A stretch of 64,000 bases of DNA from JANWHQ01 sp963775275 (lineage in GTDB: Bacteria > Pseudomonadota > Alphaproteobacteria > Caulobacterales > Caulobacteraceae), in contig CAVZII010000005.1 in NCBI GenBank assembly GCA_963775275.1, positions 496,001 to 560,000 of the forward strand, written 5' to 3'. The notes under the pieces are model-generated. The model saw only the letters and a list, made by a program, of their open reading frames with translations. It had not been told where the DNA came from and made no database searches. This document shows, one piece after another, positions 51,890-60,643 of this stretch. The stretch's first letter is position 1. Each line of letters starts with the position of its first letter. The position numbers and the translations under genes are program-made.

Positions 51890-52050
51890 TGTCCCGATTC
51901 CGAAGTTCGCCAGCGCATTTGCAAGGCGGATGCGAACTTCGGAATCGATAAGGACACTAGCAAATGTATGATTCTAGTGTGGTTTACGGATCAGAAGTTC
52001 GCAGCCGAGGGCGCCGCCATCATCATGCGAACTTCTGATCCACCACACTA
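51887..52050 (+). repeat. Bipartite double-hairpin repeat, copy B
   Basis: A 164-bp element. Hairpin 1 has arms TAGTGTCCCGATTCCGAAGT... and ...ACTTCGGAATCGATAAGGAC ACTA. Hairpin 2 has TAGTGTGGTTTACGGATCAG... and ...CTGATCCACCACACTA. It reads identical, base for base, to copy C at 61490-61653. Its first TAG is the stop codon of the preceding gene. The remaining gap to 52379 holds only CCAAGG-type short repeats and a GC-rich palindrome. Confidence 0.9.
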
Positions 52051-52329
52051 GAGCCTCCCTCGGCTGGATCGGATCATCTGCGCGGCGCCGCGCCGCTCGG
52101 CCACCGCTATACCGACGGCGTCGGTTGACCGCGCTCCGGCGCCGGAACGCCTCAAGGCCGCCCTCGACCACCAAGGACGCCAAGGTCGCCAAGGGTCCGA
52201 CGCTGACCGAGCCCGGCCTGGCCGATGCTTGGCGCGCTGTTTCCGCTCATCCCCGCTGGCGGGGATGAGCAGGACTTGGCCATGGCGGCGGGCCGTCCCG
52301 GACCTCGCCGATGGCGGACATCGCGGCGG

Positions 52330-52373
52330 TCACCCCCTCCCCGGCCCTCCCCCTTCGAGGGGGAGGGAGGAAC
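52330..52373. repeat. GC-rich palindromic repeat
   Basis: CCCTCCCCCTTCGAGGGGGAGGG, just downstream of the carboxylesterase stop. CCCTCC/GGAGGG family. Confidence 0.65.
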
Positions 52374-52379
52374 GCCCTG

Positions 52380-54047
52380 CTACCTGGACAGCGGCGCGTG
52401 CAGCGGCCCGCCCACGTCCCTGGCGTACATCTTGTCGTAGAGCTCGATCTTCTTGGCGCCCATCCACGGCCCCACGCCCGAGTGCGGGCCGTTCAGCAGC
52501 ATCACCTGGTCCGGGCCGAGGCTCTTGATCGACGGCCATCTGGGCAGGCCCGGCCCGTTCGGATCGCCGGTGCGCGCGAAGTTCACCCAGTAGCTGGACA
52601 CCTGGTCGGCGACCTCGTGGTCGACGGGGTTGGCGTCGGCGGCCTTGGCCGAGCTCGGATCCGGGAACAGCCGCGGGGCCCCCACATTGTCGAATACATA
52701 GGGGATCTCGGTGGCGTGCACCGCGGTGAGCTCAGGCTTGCCCGGGTCGTTGGGCGGGTTGTGCGCGAACTTGTAGAACCAGCCCTTGCGGCCGATCTCG
52801 GCGGCGCGCGCGGCGAACAGCCGCATGTGCCAGGACATGCCGTCGGTGAACGGACGGGAGGACACGGCCTTGGCGTCCGCGTCCGTCGCGGCCGGATAGG
52901 CTTCCAGCCCCTCGTCCGCCAGCGAGCCCCAGCGCCGCTCCGCGCTCGCCTTCCAGGTCTCGGCGGTCATCGGCGGGCCGAAGCCGGTGGTGAAGCCGCC
53001 TTCGTCGGCGTTGGTCCCGGCCAGCACGTCGACCGGGTTCTGCTTGCCCTGGGCGAAGGTGATGGACAGGTCCTGGGGGATGATCCAGCCGTCGACGATC
53101 ATGCCCGCGCGGCCGAGCTTGGTCAGGGCCTCTTCGGCCGGCAGGGCCCGCAGCTGCGCCGCCGTCTTGACGCCGAGCTTGTCGGCGGCCGCCACGGCGC
53201 TGGCCTCGGCCTGCGCGCGGGTCTGCATCTTGGCGATGCTGAGGCCCATCCAGGCGCCGCTTTCGGAGATCGCGCGCTGGAACAGGCCCCTGGCCGGCGG
53301 CGCGCCGGCGAGGCCGCCGTCCATGGCGGCGCCTGCGGACTGGCCGAAGATGGTCACCCGGCCCGGGTCGCCGCCAAAGGCGGCGATGTTCGCCTTCACC
53401 CACTTCAGGACGGTGATCGCGTCCATCAGGGCGTAGTTGCCCGAGGCGTGGTGCGGCGACTCGGCGGTCAGCGCGGGATGGGCGAGGAAGCCCAGGGTCC
53501 CCAGGCGATAGTTGAAGGTGACCACGATCGCGCCCTTCCTGGCCAGGGCGTCGCCGTCGTACTCGGGGATCGAGCCCGCGCCCTCGCTGTAGGCGCCGCC
53601 GTAGAGCCAGACCATCACCGGCAGCTTCGCCCCCGCCTTGTGGGCGGGCGTCCAGACGTTCAGATAGAGGCAGTCCTCCGACATCTTGGGCGAATCCGGC
53701 AGGTCCACCGCGATGTTCAGCCGGCCCTTGCCGGGCGGCTGCATGCAGACGTTGCCGAAGTGGTCGGCGGCCTTCACCCCGCGCCAGTGCCTGACCGGCT
53801 GCGGCGGCTTCCAGCGCAGGCTCCCCACCGGCGGGGCGCCGAAGGGGATGCCCTTGAAGACGGTCACGCCCTTCATGGTCCCGGGCACGCCCGAGACCAG
53901 GCCGTCGGTGGTCTTGACGGGCCCGAGCAGGGCCGCGTGCGCGGCATGCGCCTTGTGCGCCGCCGGCTTGGCCTGGGCGGTCGAGAGGCCGGCGGCGCAC
54001 CAGGACGCCGCCGCGGCGCAGAGCGCCACATCACGAAGCTTCATCAC
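52380..54047 (-). CDS. Secreted type-B carboxylesterase
   Basis: A 555-residue alpha/beta-hydrolase with signal peptide (CAAAASWCAAGLSTAQA). Carboxylesterase B signatures: EDCLYLNVWTPAHKAGAKLP and the nucleophile elbow VTIFGQSAGAAMDGGLAGAP, with acid and His supplied later (GTNADEGGF; ELTAVHATEIPYVFDN). Length is normal for para-nitrobenzyl-esterase/cholinesterase-like bacterial enzymes. Its ATG overlaps the stop of the PQQ dehydrogenase by four bases, so the two are coupled and may act in sequence on an ester-containing substrate in the periplasm. Confidence 0.9.
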   Translation of the reverse strand: MMKLRDVALCAAAASWCAAGLSTAQAKPAAHKAHAAHAALLGPVKTTDGLVSGVPGTMKGVTVFKGIPFGAPPVGSLRWKPPQPVRHWRGVKAADHFGNVCMQPPGKGRLNIAVDLPDSPKMSEDCLYLNVWTPAHKAGAKLPVMVWLYGGAYSEGAGSIPEYDGDALARKGAIVVTFNYRLGTLGFLAHPALTAESPHHASGNYALMDAITVLKWVKANIAAFGGDPGRVTIFGQSAGAAMDGGLAGAPPARGLFQRAISESGAWMGLSIAKMQTRAQAEASAVAAADKLGVKTAAQLRALPAEEALTKLGRAGMIVDGWIIPQDLSITFAQGKQNPVDVLAGTNADEGGFTTGFGPPMTAETWKASAERRWGSLADEGLEAYPAATDADAKAVSSRPFTDGMSWHMRLFAARAAEIGRKGWFYKFAHNPPNDPGKPELTAVHATEIPYVFDNVGAPRLFPDPSSAKAADANPVDHEVADQVSSYWVNFARTGDPNGPGLPRWPSIKSLGPDQVMLLNGPHSGVGPWMGAKKIELYDKMYARDVGGPLHAPLSR

Positions 54048-56128
54048 CGGTCTCCACCCTTTTTGGTCCTGGCCGCCTTGGGCGGCGCTTTTGCGTGCGC
54101 CGCCGCCTTGGGCAGGGCGAACGCCATGTACTGGCTGGGGCCCGTCGGCGGCAGGTCGAGCTTGTTGGCGAACTCCCCGTCGCCGCCCACCGGAACCACG
54201 ATGAACTGCCGCCCACCCGACTTGTAGACCGCCGGCGCCCCTTCGGAGCCCGCCGGCAGGTCGTAGGACCAGAGCACCTTGCCCGTCGCCGCATCCCGGG
54301 CGCGGAAGGTCCGGTCCGACGAGGTCGCCTCGAACAGCAGGCCTCCCGCCGTCGCCACCGGGCTGCCGCGCGGCAGGATGCTGCCCGTGCCGGTGATCCC
54401 CTTCTTGGCCAGCGGCAGGACGTCGCCGTCGGGGACCTGCCAGAGGATGTGGCCGTCGTTCAGGTCATAGGCCGTGATCGTCGACCAGGGCGGGTTGATC
54501 ACCGGCAGCCCGTTGCTCGACATCATGAAGTTCACCGGCGACTGGTAGGGCTTCACGTCCCCGCCCGCGTTGGGCATGTCCGCCAGCGCCTGCGGGCGGT
54601 CGTCCGGCTTCAGCACGATCAGCGTCGGCAGGGTCTTGGCCACCACGAAGACCCGCTGCTTGAACGGGTCCACCGCCGTGGAGCCCCAGTTGGCGCCGCC
54701 GTTGTGGCCGGGCAGCTCGATCGTGCCCTGAAGGCTTCCCGGCGTGAACAGCCCCTCGTCGCGGTAGCCCTTCATCTTCTCGCGCAGGTCCGCCTGCTCG
54801 GCCTCGGGCATGTAGGGGTTGATGTCCGCCGCCGTGAACGACTGGCGCGCATAGGGCTTGGGCAGGGTCGGGAAGGGCTGGGTCGGCGAGGCCTGCTCGC
54901 CCGGCACGTCCGAGGCCGGGACCGGCCTTTCCACGATCGGCCAGATCGGCTTGCCCGTGCGCCGGTCCAGCACATAGAGGAAGCCCTGCTTGGAGGGCTG
55001 GGCCACCGCCGGGATCGACTTGCCGTCCTTGTGGATGGTCAGCAGCTTGGGCGCGGTGGCGAAGTCGTAGTCCCACAGGTCGTGGTGGACCGCCTGGAAG
55101 TGCCAGATCCGCTTGCCGGTCCTGGCGTCGAGCGCGATCAGGCTGTTGGCGAAGAGGTCGTTCCCCTTCCGGTTGCCGCCATAGAAGTCGTACCGGGCCG
55201 TGCCCGTCGGGATGTAGACGATCCCCAGCTGGCGATCGATCGTCGATTCCGACCAGTTGTGCACGCCCCCGAACTTCTCCCGGTCCTTGGTCGGCCAGGT
55301 GTCCGAGCCGAACTCCCCGATCTTGGGCACGGTGTGGAACATCCACACCATCTTGCCCGTGCGCACGTCATAGGCGTGGATGTCCGCCGGCGGGGAGGCG
55401 TAGGCATAGGCGCCGGCCGGCAGGGAGACGATGATCAGGTTCTGGTAGACCACGCCCGGGTTGTCGGTCTGCAGCGGGCGGATCTTGGAGATGTCCCCGT
55501 CCAGCCCGACCCTCAGGTCCACCTTGCCGTCCTCGCCGAAGTTCGCGATCGGCGCGCCGGTGTCGGCCCGCGCCTCGCGCAGCATGCCGTCGGCGATGTA
55601 GAGCAGGCGCCGGTCCTTGCCGTCCTTGCTCTGCCAGTAGGCGATGCCGCGGCCGCCCGCCCGGCCCTCCACCGGCTGGCGCCACAGCTCCTTGCCCGTC
55701 GCCGGGTTCAGGGCGACCAGGTCGCCGCGCCCCGCGCGGACGTACATCACGCCCTTGACCACCAGCGGATTGAAGTGCGGCGGCGGCCCCTTGCCGGTCG
55801 GGAAGGTCCAGGCCAGCTTCAGCTTGCGGACGTTGGAGGTGTTGATCTGGTCCAGCGCCGAATAGAGCGACGACTGGGTCCCCATGTAGGACGCCCAGCC
55901 GTCATAGGCCGCGCGCGGCAGCTGCGCCGTCTTCGCGCCTGAAGCCTTGTGGCCTGACGCCTTGTGGCTCGCCGGCTCGGGCGCGTTGGCGGCCGCCGCT
56001 CCGTTCGCCTGGCCCAGGGCCGCGAGCCCCAGGCCGAGCGCGAGCCCGGCCGCCGCGATCCGGATCCCGCCGGCGCCCGGACCACGCCGGCGCTCCATCG
56101 ACACATGCATCGGATTGTCCACGCCCAC
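54044..56128 (-). CDS. PQQ-dependent dehydrogenase (glucose/quinate type)
   Basis: A 694-residue periplasmic quinoprotein with signal peptide (IAAAGLALGLGLAALGQANG) and an eight-bladed propeller. Blade motifs include YSALDQINTSNVRKLKLAWT, DLVALNPATGKELWRQPVEG, HAYDVRTGKMVWMFHTVP, FANSLIALDARTGKRIWHFQ and VHHDLWDYD, with LPGHNGGANWGSTAVDP and GVITGTGSILPRGSP-type calcium/PQQ pocket regions. It lacks a cytochrome domain, so electrons go to a separate acceptor, possibly the cytochrome encoded divergently at 56426. First gene of an operon with the carboxylesterase. Confidence 0.9.
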   Translation of the reverse strand: MGVDNPMHVSMERRRGPGAGGIRIAAAGLALGLGLAALGQANGAAAANAPEPASHKASGHKASGAKTAQLPRAAYDGWASYMGTQSSLYSALDQINTSNVRKLKLAWTFPTGKGPPPHFNPLVVKGVMYVRAGRGDLVALNPATGKELWRQPVEGRAGGRGIAYWQSKDGKDRRLLYIADGMLREARADTGAPIANFGEDGKVDLRVGLDGDISKIRPLQTDNPGVVYQNLIIVSLPAGAYAYASPPADIHAYDVRTGKMVWMFHTVPKIGEFGSDTWPTKDREKFGGVHNWSESTIDRQLGIVYIPTGTARYDFYGGNRKGNDLFANSLIALDARTGKRIWHFQAVHHDLWDYDFATAPKLLTIHKDGKSIPAVAQPSKQGFLYVLDRRTGKPIWPIVERPVPASDVPGEQASPTQPFPTLPKPYARQSFTAADINPYMPEAEQADLREKMKGYRDEGLFTPGSLQGTIELPGHNGGANWGSTAVDPFKQRVFVVAKTLPTLIVLKPDDRPQALADMPNAGGDVKPYQSPVNFMMSSNGLPVINPPWSTITAYDLNDGHILWQVPDGDVLPLAKKGITGTGSILPRGSPVATAGGLLFEATSSDRTFRARDAATGKVLWSYDLPAGSEGAPAVYKSGGRQFIVVPVGGDGEFANKLDLPPTGPSQYMAFALPKAAAHAKAPPKAARTKKGGDR

Positions 56129-56272
56129 TCCCCTGCCCTATCGGTCGAATTTCACGCGCGGCTCCCCCGGCCGAACGCGCCCAGCGAAGCGGACCCGACC
56201 TTCGTCCCCCGCCTGAGCGGCCTTGGCGACGAGCGTCGAATTCGCAAGCCTCACTGGAATCCTGGTCTTGCC

Positions 56273-56344
56273 AGTGTCCTTGTCGTCCCTGACCTTCGTT
56301 CGACACGGCCCCCGGCGGCGGCGAAAGTCAGAGTCGGGACACTA
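56273..56344. repeat. Divergent single-hairpin relative of the double-hairpin element
   Basis: AGTGTCCTTGTCGTCCCTGA and the inverted AGTCAGAGTCGGGACACTA bracket a loop, sharing the TAGTGTCC / GGACACTA ends of hairpin 1 but not its core. It lies in the intergenic region between the divergent dehydrogenase and cytochrome genes. Confidence 0.6.
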
Positions 56345-56425
56345 GCCGACCTCGGTTGACTGTGACAACAAAGCTGTGAGAACCGGCTGCTCGTCGGCCA
56401 AGGCGCGCGGCGGATGGGAGAGACG

Positions 56426-57004
56426 ATGCTGAGGAAAGTGGCCATGGCCGTGCTCGCCCCCGCCGTGCTGCTCGCGGCGGCGTGCGGCCCGCGCATGCCC
56501 GCGCCGACGGTGAACGAGACCATGACCCAGGTCATGGAGCCCGAGGCCCAGACGATCTGGGACGTGACGAGCCACGCCTTCAACGACCGGGGCGACGGCT
56601 TGGAGGCGTCCAAGCTCACGGCGGCGGACTGGGCCGAGCTCGAGAAGGCGGGCCGCCGGATGCAGGACCAGGCGCTCGCGCTGGCCAAGGACAGGCATGT
56701 CAAGGCGGTGGCGCCCGGCGAGCACATCCTGGGCGGCGACGCATCGGGCCAGCGCGGCGACATCGGCAAGGAATGGGACGCGGCCAGCGCCAGGAAGGTC
56801 CAGGCCATGATCGACGCCGATCCCGCCCTCTTCGCCGAGCGCGCCCGGATTCTCGCCCAGGCCGGGGCGACGGTCGCCCAGGCCTCGCGCGACAGGAACG
56901 CCCAGACCCTCTACGGCGTCTCCAGCAACCTCGACGAGGTCTGCGACGGCTGCCACGAGAAGTTCTGGGGCACGGACCTGCCCCCGCCCTTCCCGAAGAA
57001 GTGA
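56426..57004 (+). CDS. c'-type cytochrome lipoprotein
   Basis: A 192-residue protein from ATG 56426 (an in-frame ATG lies at 56414). Signal peptide with lipobox-like LLAAACG, so probably membrane-anchored. A four-helix-bundle body (MEPEAQTIWDVTSHAFNDRG) ends in the single heme motif EVCDGCHEKFWGTDLPPPF. A C-terminal CxxCH is characteristic of class II cytochromes (c'/c556). It is divergent from the PQQ dehydrogenase-esterase operon and could accept electrons from it; this link is inferred from position only. Confidence 0.85.
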   Translation: MLRKVAMAVLAPAVLLAAACGPRMPAPTVNETMTQVMEPEAQTIWDVTSHAFNDRGDGLEASKLTAADWAELEKAGRRMQDQALALAKDRHVKAVAPGEHILGGDASGQRGDIGKEWDAASARKVQAMIDADPALFAERARILAQAGATVAQASRDRNAQTLYGVSSNLDEVCDGCHEKFWGTDLPPPFPKK

Positions 57005-57203
57005 GCCGGGTTTGGCCGGCGCCTTGAGCCGTCGCGAACCGACACCCTGTCCACCGACCGTCCCGGCGAGGGCCGGAATCCGGATGGCGAGCGCAGACGC
57101 GCGCCCCAGATGCTCGGCGCCCATCCAGCCCCGGTCCGCGTGGGGGACCTGGGTCCCCTGAGTTCTCAAACGAAGTGCAACACCCTGTCATGGGGGTGTT
57201 GCG

Positions 57204-57257
57204 ATGGGACGCAGCTACGAGCAGCTCAGTCTGGAGGGCAGGTGTTCGATTGCCCTG
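57204..57257 (+). mobile_element. IS30-family transposase remnant (N-terminus only)
   Basis: MGRSYEQLSLEGRCSIA matches the start of IS30 transposases (MGRxYxQLSLEERCxIA). The similarity then ends abruptly; what follows is repeat DNA. No terminal inverted repeats were identified. An old truncated insertion. Confidence 0.6.
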
Positions 57258-57353
57258 AACCCTGGAGCACGATCCAGCAAGGAACCACAAAGGCCGCCGA
57301 GGACACCAAGGGCGAGAAGGCCGTCGGGTGCGCTCGAGCGTGGGCGGCCGGTC

Positions 57354-57519
57354 TGCTCCTTCCCCCTGGAAGGGGGAAGGCGGGGATGGGGGTGGGGACG
57401 GTTCGGATGGAGGCGCGGCGGCGAAGCTGGTCCGGCGTTGCACCTTTGGGTGCAGAGACGAGGAGAGGGCGCCACCCCCTCCCTCGATCCCTCCCCCCTC
57501 CAGGGGGAGGGAGGCGCTG
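57354..57519. repeat. GC-rich palindromes between cytochrome gene and 57587
   Basis: CTTCCCCCTGGAAGGGGGAAG and CCCTCCCCCCTCCAGGGGGAGGG occur here. The rest of 57005-57586 holds only the IS30 remnant and short CCAAGG/GCCGAGG repeats. Confidence 0.65.
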
Positions 57520-57586
57520 AAGCCGCAGTTGATCAGGGGCCCTGCACTGGCGAGGATGCGTCAGGAACGGAGCTGGGGAGGAGCGG

Positions 57587-58591
57587 ATGACCAGACGCGA
57601 CGCGATCGCGGGCTTTGCGGCGGCCGCCCTGGCGCTGGCGGCCCTCGTCCAGCCGGCCGCGGCCGGCCCGTCGGCACACTGGACGGCGCCCCGGACGCCA
57701 TGGGGCGATCCGGACCTTCAGGGGACCTGGCCGCTGAACTCGGTCGGGCGCACCCCGCTCCAGCGGCCGGCGGCCTACGGCGATCGCGCCCAGATGACCG
57801 ACGCGGAATACGCCGCCGCCGAGAAGGCCGCGACCAAGGCCGTCGAGGGCTTCGACCGCGAGGAGAAGGCCGACAAGCTCGGCAACGGCCACTGGCTCGA
57901 GCCGGGCTCGGAGCCCCTGCGCCAGACCTCCCTGATCGTCGATCCCGCCAACGGCCGCCTGCCGCCCCTGACCGCGCGGGGCAAGGAGATGGCCGAGGCC
58001 ATGCGCTCGAGCTGGTCGCCCCCGCCCTTCGACAGCCTGGCCGACTTCAATCCGCTGGACCGCTGCATCACCCGCGGCATGCCCGCCTCGATGCTGCCCT
58101 TCCCCTACAACAACGGGGTGCGGATCTTCCAATCCCCGGGCTGGGTCGCCATCCAGCTCGAGCTGATCCACGAGACGCGCCTGATCCCGGTCGACGGCCG
58201 CGCGCCCCTGCCGGCCGCGATGACCACCTGGCTCGGCTCGTCCCGCGGCCATTTCGAGGGGAGCACCCTGGTCATCGAGACCACCAACTCCAACGGACGC
58301 TCACCGATGATCATCGTCGGGCCGGGCAATGTCCGGGTCCCCACCTCGACCTCGCTGCACATCACCGAGCGCCTGACCCGGACCGGGCCGAACACCATCC
58401 GCTACGAGGCCCGCGTGGAGGACCCGGTGGTCCTCACCGCACCCTGGAGGATGTCCTTCCCCTGGACGCGCAACGACGGCTACCGGTTCTTCGAGTACGC
58501 CTGCCACGAGGGCAACACGGTCATCCAGAACTACATCCACGCCACCAGCCCGCGCTTCGCCGCCATGCGCAAGGCCGCCGGCGGCGAGTAG
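57587..58591 (+). CDS. Secreted protein of unknown function (WGDPDL family)
   Basis: A 334-residue protein with a twin-arginine-like start (MTRRDAIAGFAAAALALAAL) and signal peptide. Motifs: PWGDPDLQGTWPLNSVGRTP, IVDPANGRLPPLTARGKEM, DRCITRGMPASMLPFPYNNG, GSSRGHFEGSTLVIETTNSN, HITERLTRTGPNTIRYEA and YRFFEYACHEGNTVIQNYI. It aligns along its whole length with 41281-42546. Conserved Cys pairs and His suggest a structured periplasmic domain. No known function. Confidence 0.78.
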   Translation: MTRRDAIAGFAAAALALAALVQPAAAGPSAHWTAPRTPWGDPDLQGTWPLNSVGRTPLQRPAAYGDRAQMTDAEYAAAEKAATKAVEGFDREEKADKLGNGHWLEPGSEPLRQTSLIVDPANGRLPPLTARGKEMAEAMRSSWSPPPFDSLADFNPLDRCITRGMPASMLPFPYNNGVRIFQSPGWVAIQLELIHETRLIPVDGRAPLPAAMTTWLGSSRGHFEGSTLVIETTNSNGRSPMIIVGPGNVRVPTSTSLHITERLTRTGPNTIRYEARVEDPVVLTAPWRMSFPWTRNDGYRFFEYACHEGNTVIQNYIHATSPRFAAMRKAAGGE

Positions 58592-58704
58592 GGCCCGACG
58601 CGCGAGGCATGGGCGTCGTCGCCAGGGCCGCCGCACGGCTTCGCTCAAGTTTTGCAACGTCGGTTTCCGATCGGGCCCCACGGCCCATTGTGGGACAAAG
58701 GGAC

Positions 58705-59016
58705 ATGGTCCAGTCCAAGCTGAGGCTGATCGCCCAGCCCGAAGAGAACCCCATGCAGCGGGTCCAGCAGCTGCAGGACGAGGCGCGCCTGATCGCCATG
58801 ACCCAGGTTCGCGAGTTCGAGGTCGCCCTGGCCCGGCTGGCGGCCCAGGCCCGCACCCTCGCCGACGCCGGCGAGGCGATTCCCCCCGGCGTGCGCGAGA
58901 TCTGCCGGTCCTTCGCCGAGGACGCCGAGATCCGCGCCAACAGCCTGGGCGCCATCACCAGCCGCCTGGTCCAACCGGGCGCCGGCCGGCGCGTCGCGCC
59001 CTTGCGCGCCGGCTGA
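58705..59016 (+). CDS. Small hypothetical helical protein
   Basis: A 103-residue protein from ATG 58705 (AAAGGGAC upstream): MVQSKLRLIAQPEENPMQRV, QQLQDEARLIAMTQVREFEV, then LARLAAQARTLADAGEAIPP and GVREICRSFAEDAEIRANSL. All-helical and cytoplasmic. It looks like a conserved Caulobacterales protein, but no family can be named. Confidence 0.6.
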   Translation: MVQSKLRLIAQPEENPMQRVQQLQDEARLIAMTQVREFEVALARLAAQARTLADAGEAIPPGVREICRSFAEDAEIRANSLGAITSRLVQPGAGRRVAPLRAG

Positions 59017-59270
59017 CGGTTCGCACACTTCGTCCCCAGCGTCCGGCGCCGCGGCCGGCCGGGCGGCGCCTCCCCGCAAGTGGACCCGGACCCGCCCGGC
59101 TGACATGATCGCCGCCGGTGCGGCGAGGCTTTGACTTGTCGCGCATTCTAACGGCGAACCGGCGCCCACGGAGCTCATCCTCCGGCCGACCTTCGGCCGG
59201 ACCGGGGGGCCGGAAAACGCTGTAGGCGATCGTGACGCGCCGTTGGGCCGCACGGCGGGGGAGACGTCCG

Positions 59271-60626
59271 ATGCAGATGAGTTTCAGCGCGGCGATCGCC
59301 CGCTCGCCGTTGAGGCTCTTCCAGATCCTGGTCGTGGTCTTCGGCCTGATGATGCTGATGGTCGAGGGGATCGACATGCAGTCGCTCTCCCTGGTCACGC
59401 CGCTGATCCTGAAGGAATGGGGCATCGACCGGGCCCTGTTCGGCCCCGCGCTCGCCGGCGCCCTCTTCGGCATGGCGTTCGGCTCGAGCCTCGGCGGCAT
59501 GCTGGGCGACCGCTTCGGGCGGCTGACCATGCTGTTCGCCGCCACCCTCTTCTTCGGCCTCACCACCGTCGCGGCGGCCTTCACCCACGACGTCACGGCG
59601 ATGACGGCGATCCGCGTGATCGGCGGGCTGGGCTTCGGCACGGCCTATCCCAACGCCATGGCGCTGGCCAACGACTGGGTCCCCGAGCGCTGGCGGACCT
59701 ATGTCGTGACCCTCCTGTCCGTGGGAACGCCGGTCGGCTCCACGGTCAGCGCGGCGATCGTGCCCCTGCTGCTGCCCGGCCACGGCTGGCGCGGGACCTT
59801 CATCATCTTCGGCGTCTTCTCGATCCTGCTGGGCGCCTTGACCATCGCGGTGGTCCGCGAGGCGCCGGGCTATCTGCTCGCCAAGGGCCGCAAAGAGGCC
59901 GCCCAGCGCAGCGCCGCGCGCGTGATCGATCCGGCCATCGACCTCCTGCCCGAGCCCCAGGGCGACGACCAGGACGGGGCCGACGGGCCCAGGATCGGCG
60001 TCTTCCACCCGGCCAATACGCGGCTGAACTGGGGGATCTCGATCAGCTTCACCGCCTGCACCGCCATCGTCTACGGCCTGTCCAGCTGGGCGCCCACCTT
60101 CCTCACCGCCTCCGGCTTCACCCTGGACCAGGCGCTGCGGGCGAGCGTCGTGCTCGGCGTCGTGTCGGTGATCGGCGGCGTCTCGGCCGGCTACTTCGCC
60201 CGGACCTTCGGCTCGCGCACGGTGACGATCGCCTGCTCGGCCCTCTCGTTCCTGTCGATCGTCGCCCTCGGCTGGATGATCCAGACCATGGGCGCGCGCC
60301 CGACCCTGGTCGAGCGCCAGGTGGTCGACCTCCTGATCGGCCTGGTGGGCGGCGTCGTCAGCGTCGGCATGGCCACCTGCTACGCCGTGATGGCCGCCGG
60401 CTATCCCCAGAGCTGCCGCTCGGGCGGGATCGGCTTCGGCATGACCATGGGCCGGTTCGGCGGCATCGCCATGGTCTATTCCGGCGGCTGGCTGCTCAAC
60501 CTGGCGGGCGACAGCTTCATCTTCTATTTCGCCGCCCTGGCCCTGACCTCGCTGGCGATCGTGGCCGCCGCCTTCATCGTCGACCGCCACATCGAGCCGG
60601 CCCTGCTCACGCCGATCCCGCAGTGA
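59271..60626 (+). CDS. MFS transporter, aromatic-acid:H+ symporter-like
   Basis: A 451-residue, 12-helix carrier from ATG 59271 (GGGGGAGA upstream). The MFS signature after helix 2 is GGMLGDRFGRLTMLFAATL. Helix 4-5 RVIGGLGFGTAYPNAMALAN and the central loop with PGYLLAKGRKEAA fit the AAHS/sugar-acid group. It is followed 17 bases later by a TauD-type dioxygenase, so it likely imports that enzyme's substrate or a related acid. Confidence 0.85.
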   Translation: MQMSFSAAIARSPLRLFQILVVVFGLMMLMVEGIDMQSLSLVTPLILKEWGIDRALFGPALAGALFGMAFGSSLGGMLGDRFGRLTMLFAATLFFGLTTVAAAFTHDVTAMTAIRVIGGLGFGTAYPNAMALANDWVPERWRTYVVTLLSVGTPVGSTVSAAIVPLLLPGHGWRGTFIIFGVFSILLGALTIAVVREAPGYLLAKGRKEAAQRSAARVIDPAIDLLPEPQGDDQDGADGPRIGVFHPANTRLNWGISISFTACTAIVYGLSSWAPTFLTASGFTLDQALRASVVLGVVSVIGGVSAGYFARTFGSRTVTIACSALSFLSIVALGWMIQTMGARPTLVERQVVDLLIGLVGGVVSVGMATCYAVMAAGYPQSCRSGGIGFGMTMGRFGGIAMVYSGGWLLNLAGDSFIFYFAALALTSLAIVAAAFIVDRHIEPALLTPIPQ

Positions 60627-60643
60627 GGGCGCAGGAGAACGAC

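Noticed and set aside
57510..57540. Possible further copy of the NCGFKLP fragment (AAGCCGCAGTTGATCAG)
   Set aside because: Only about 13 bases match the fragment at 46253-46300, too little to claim homology.
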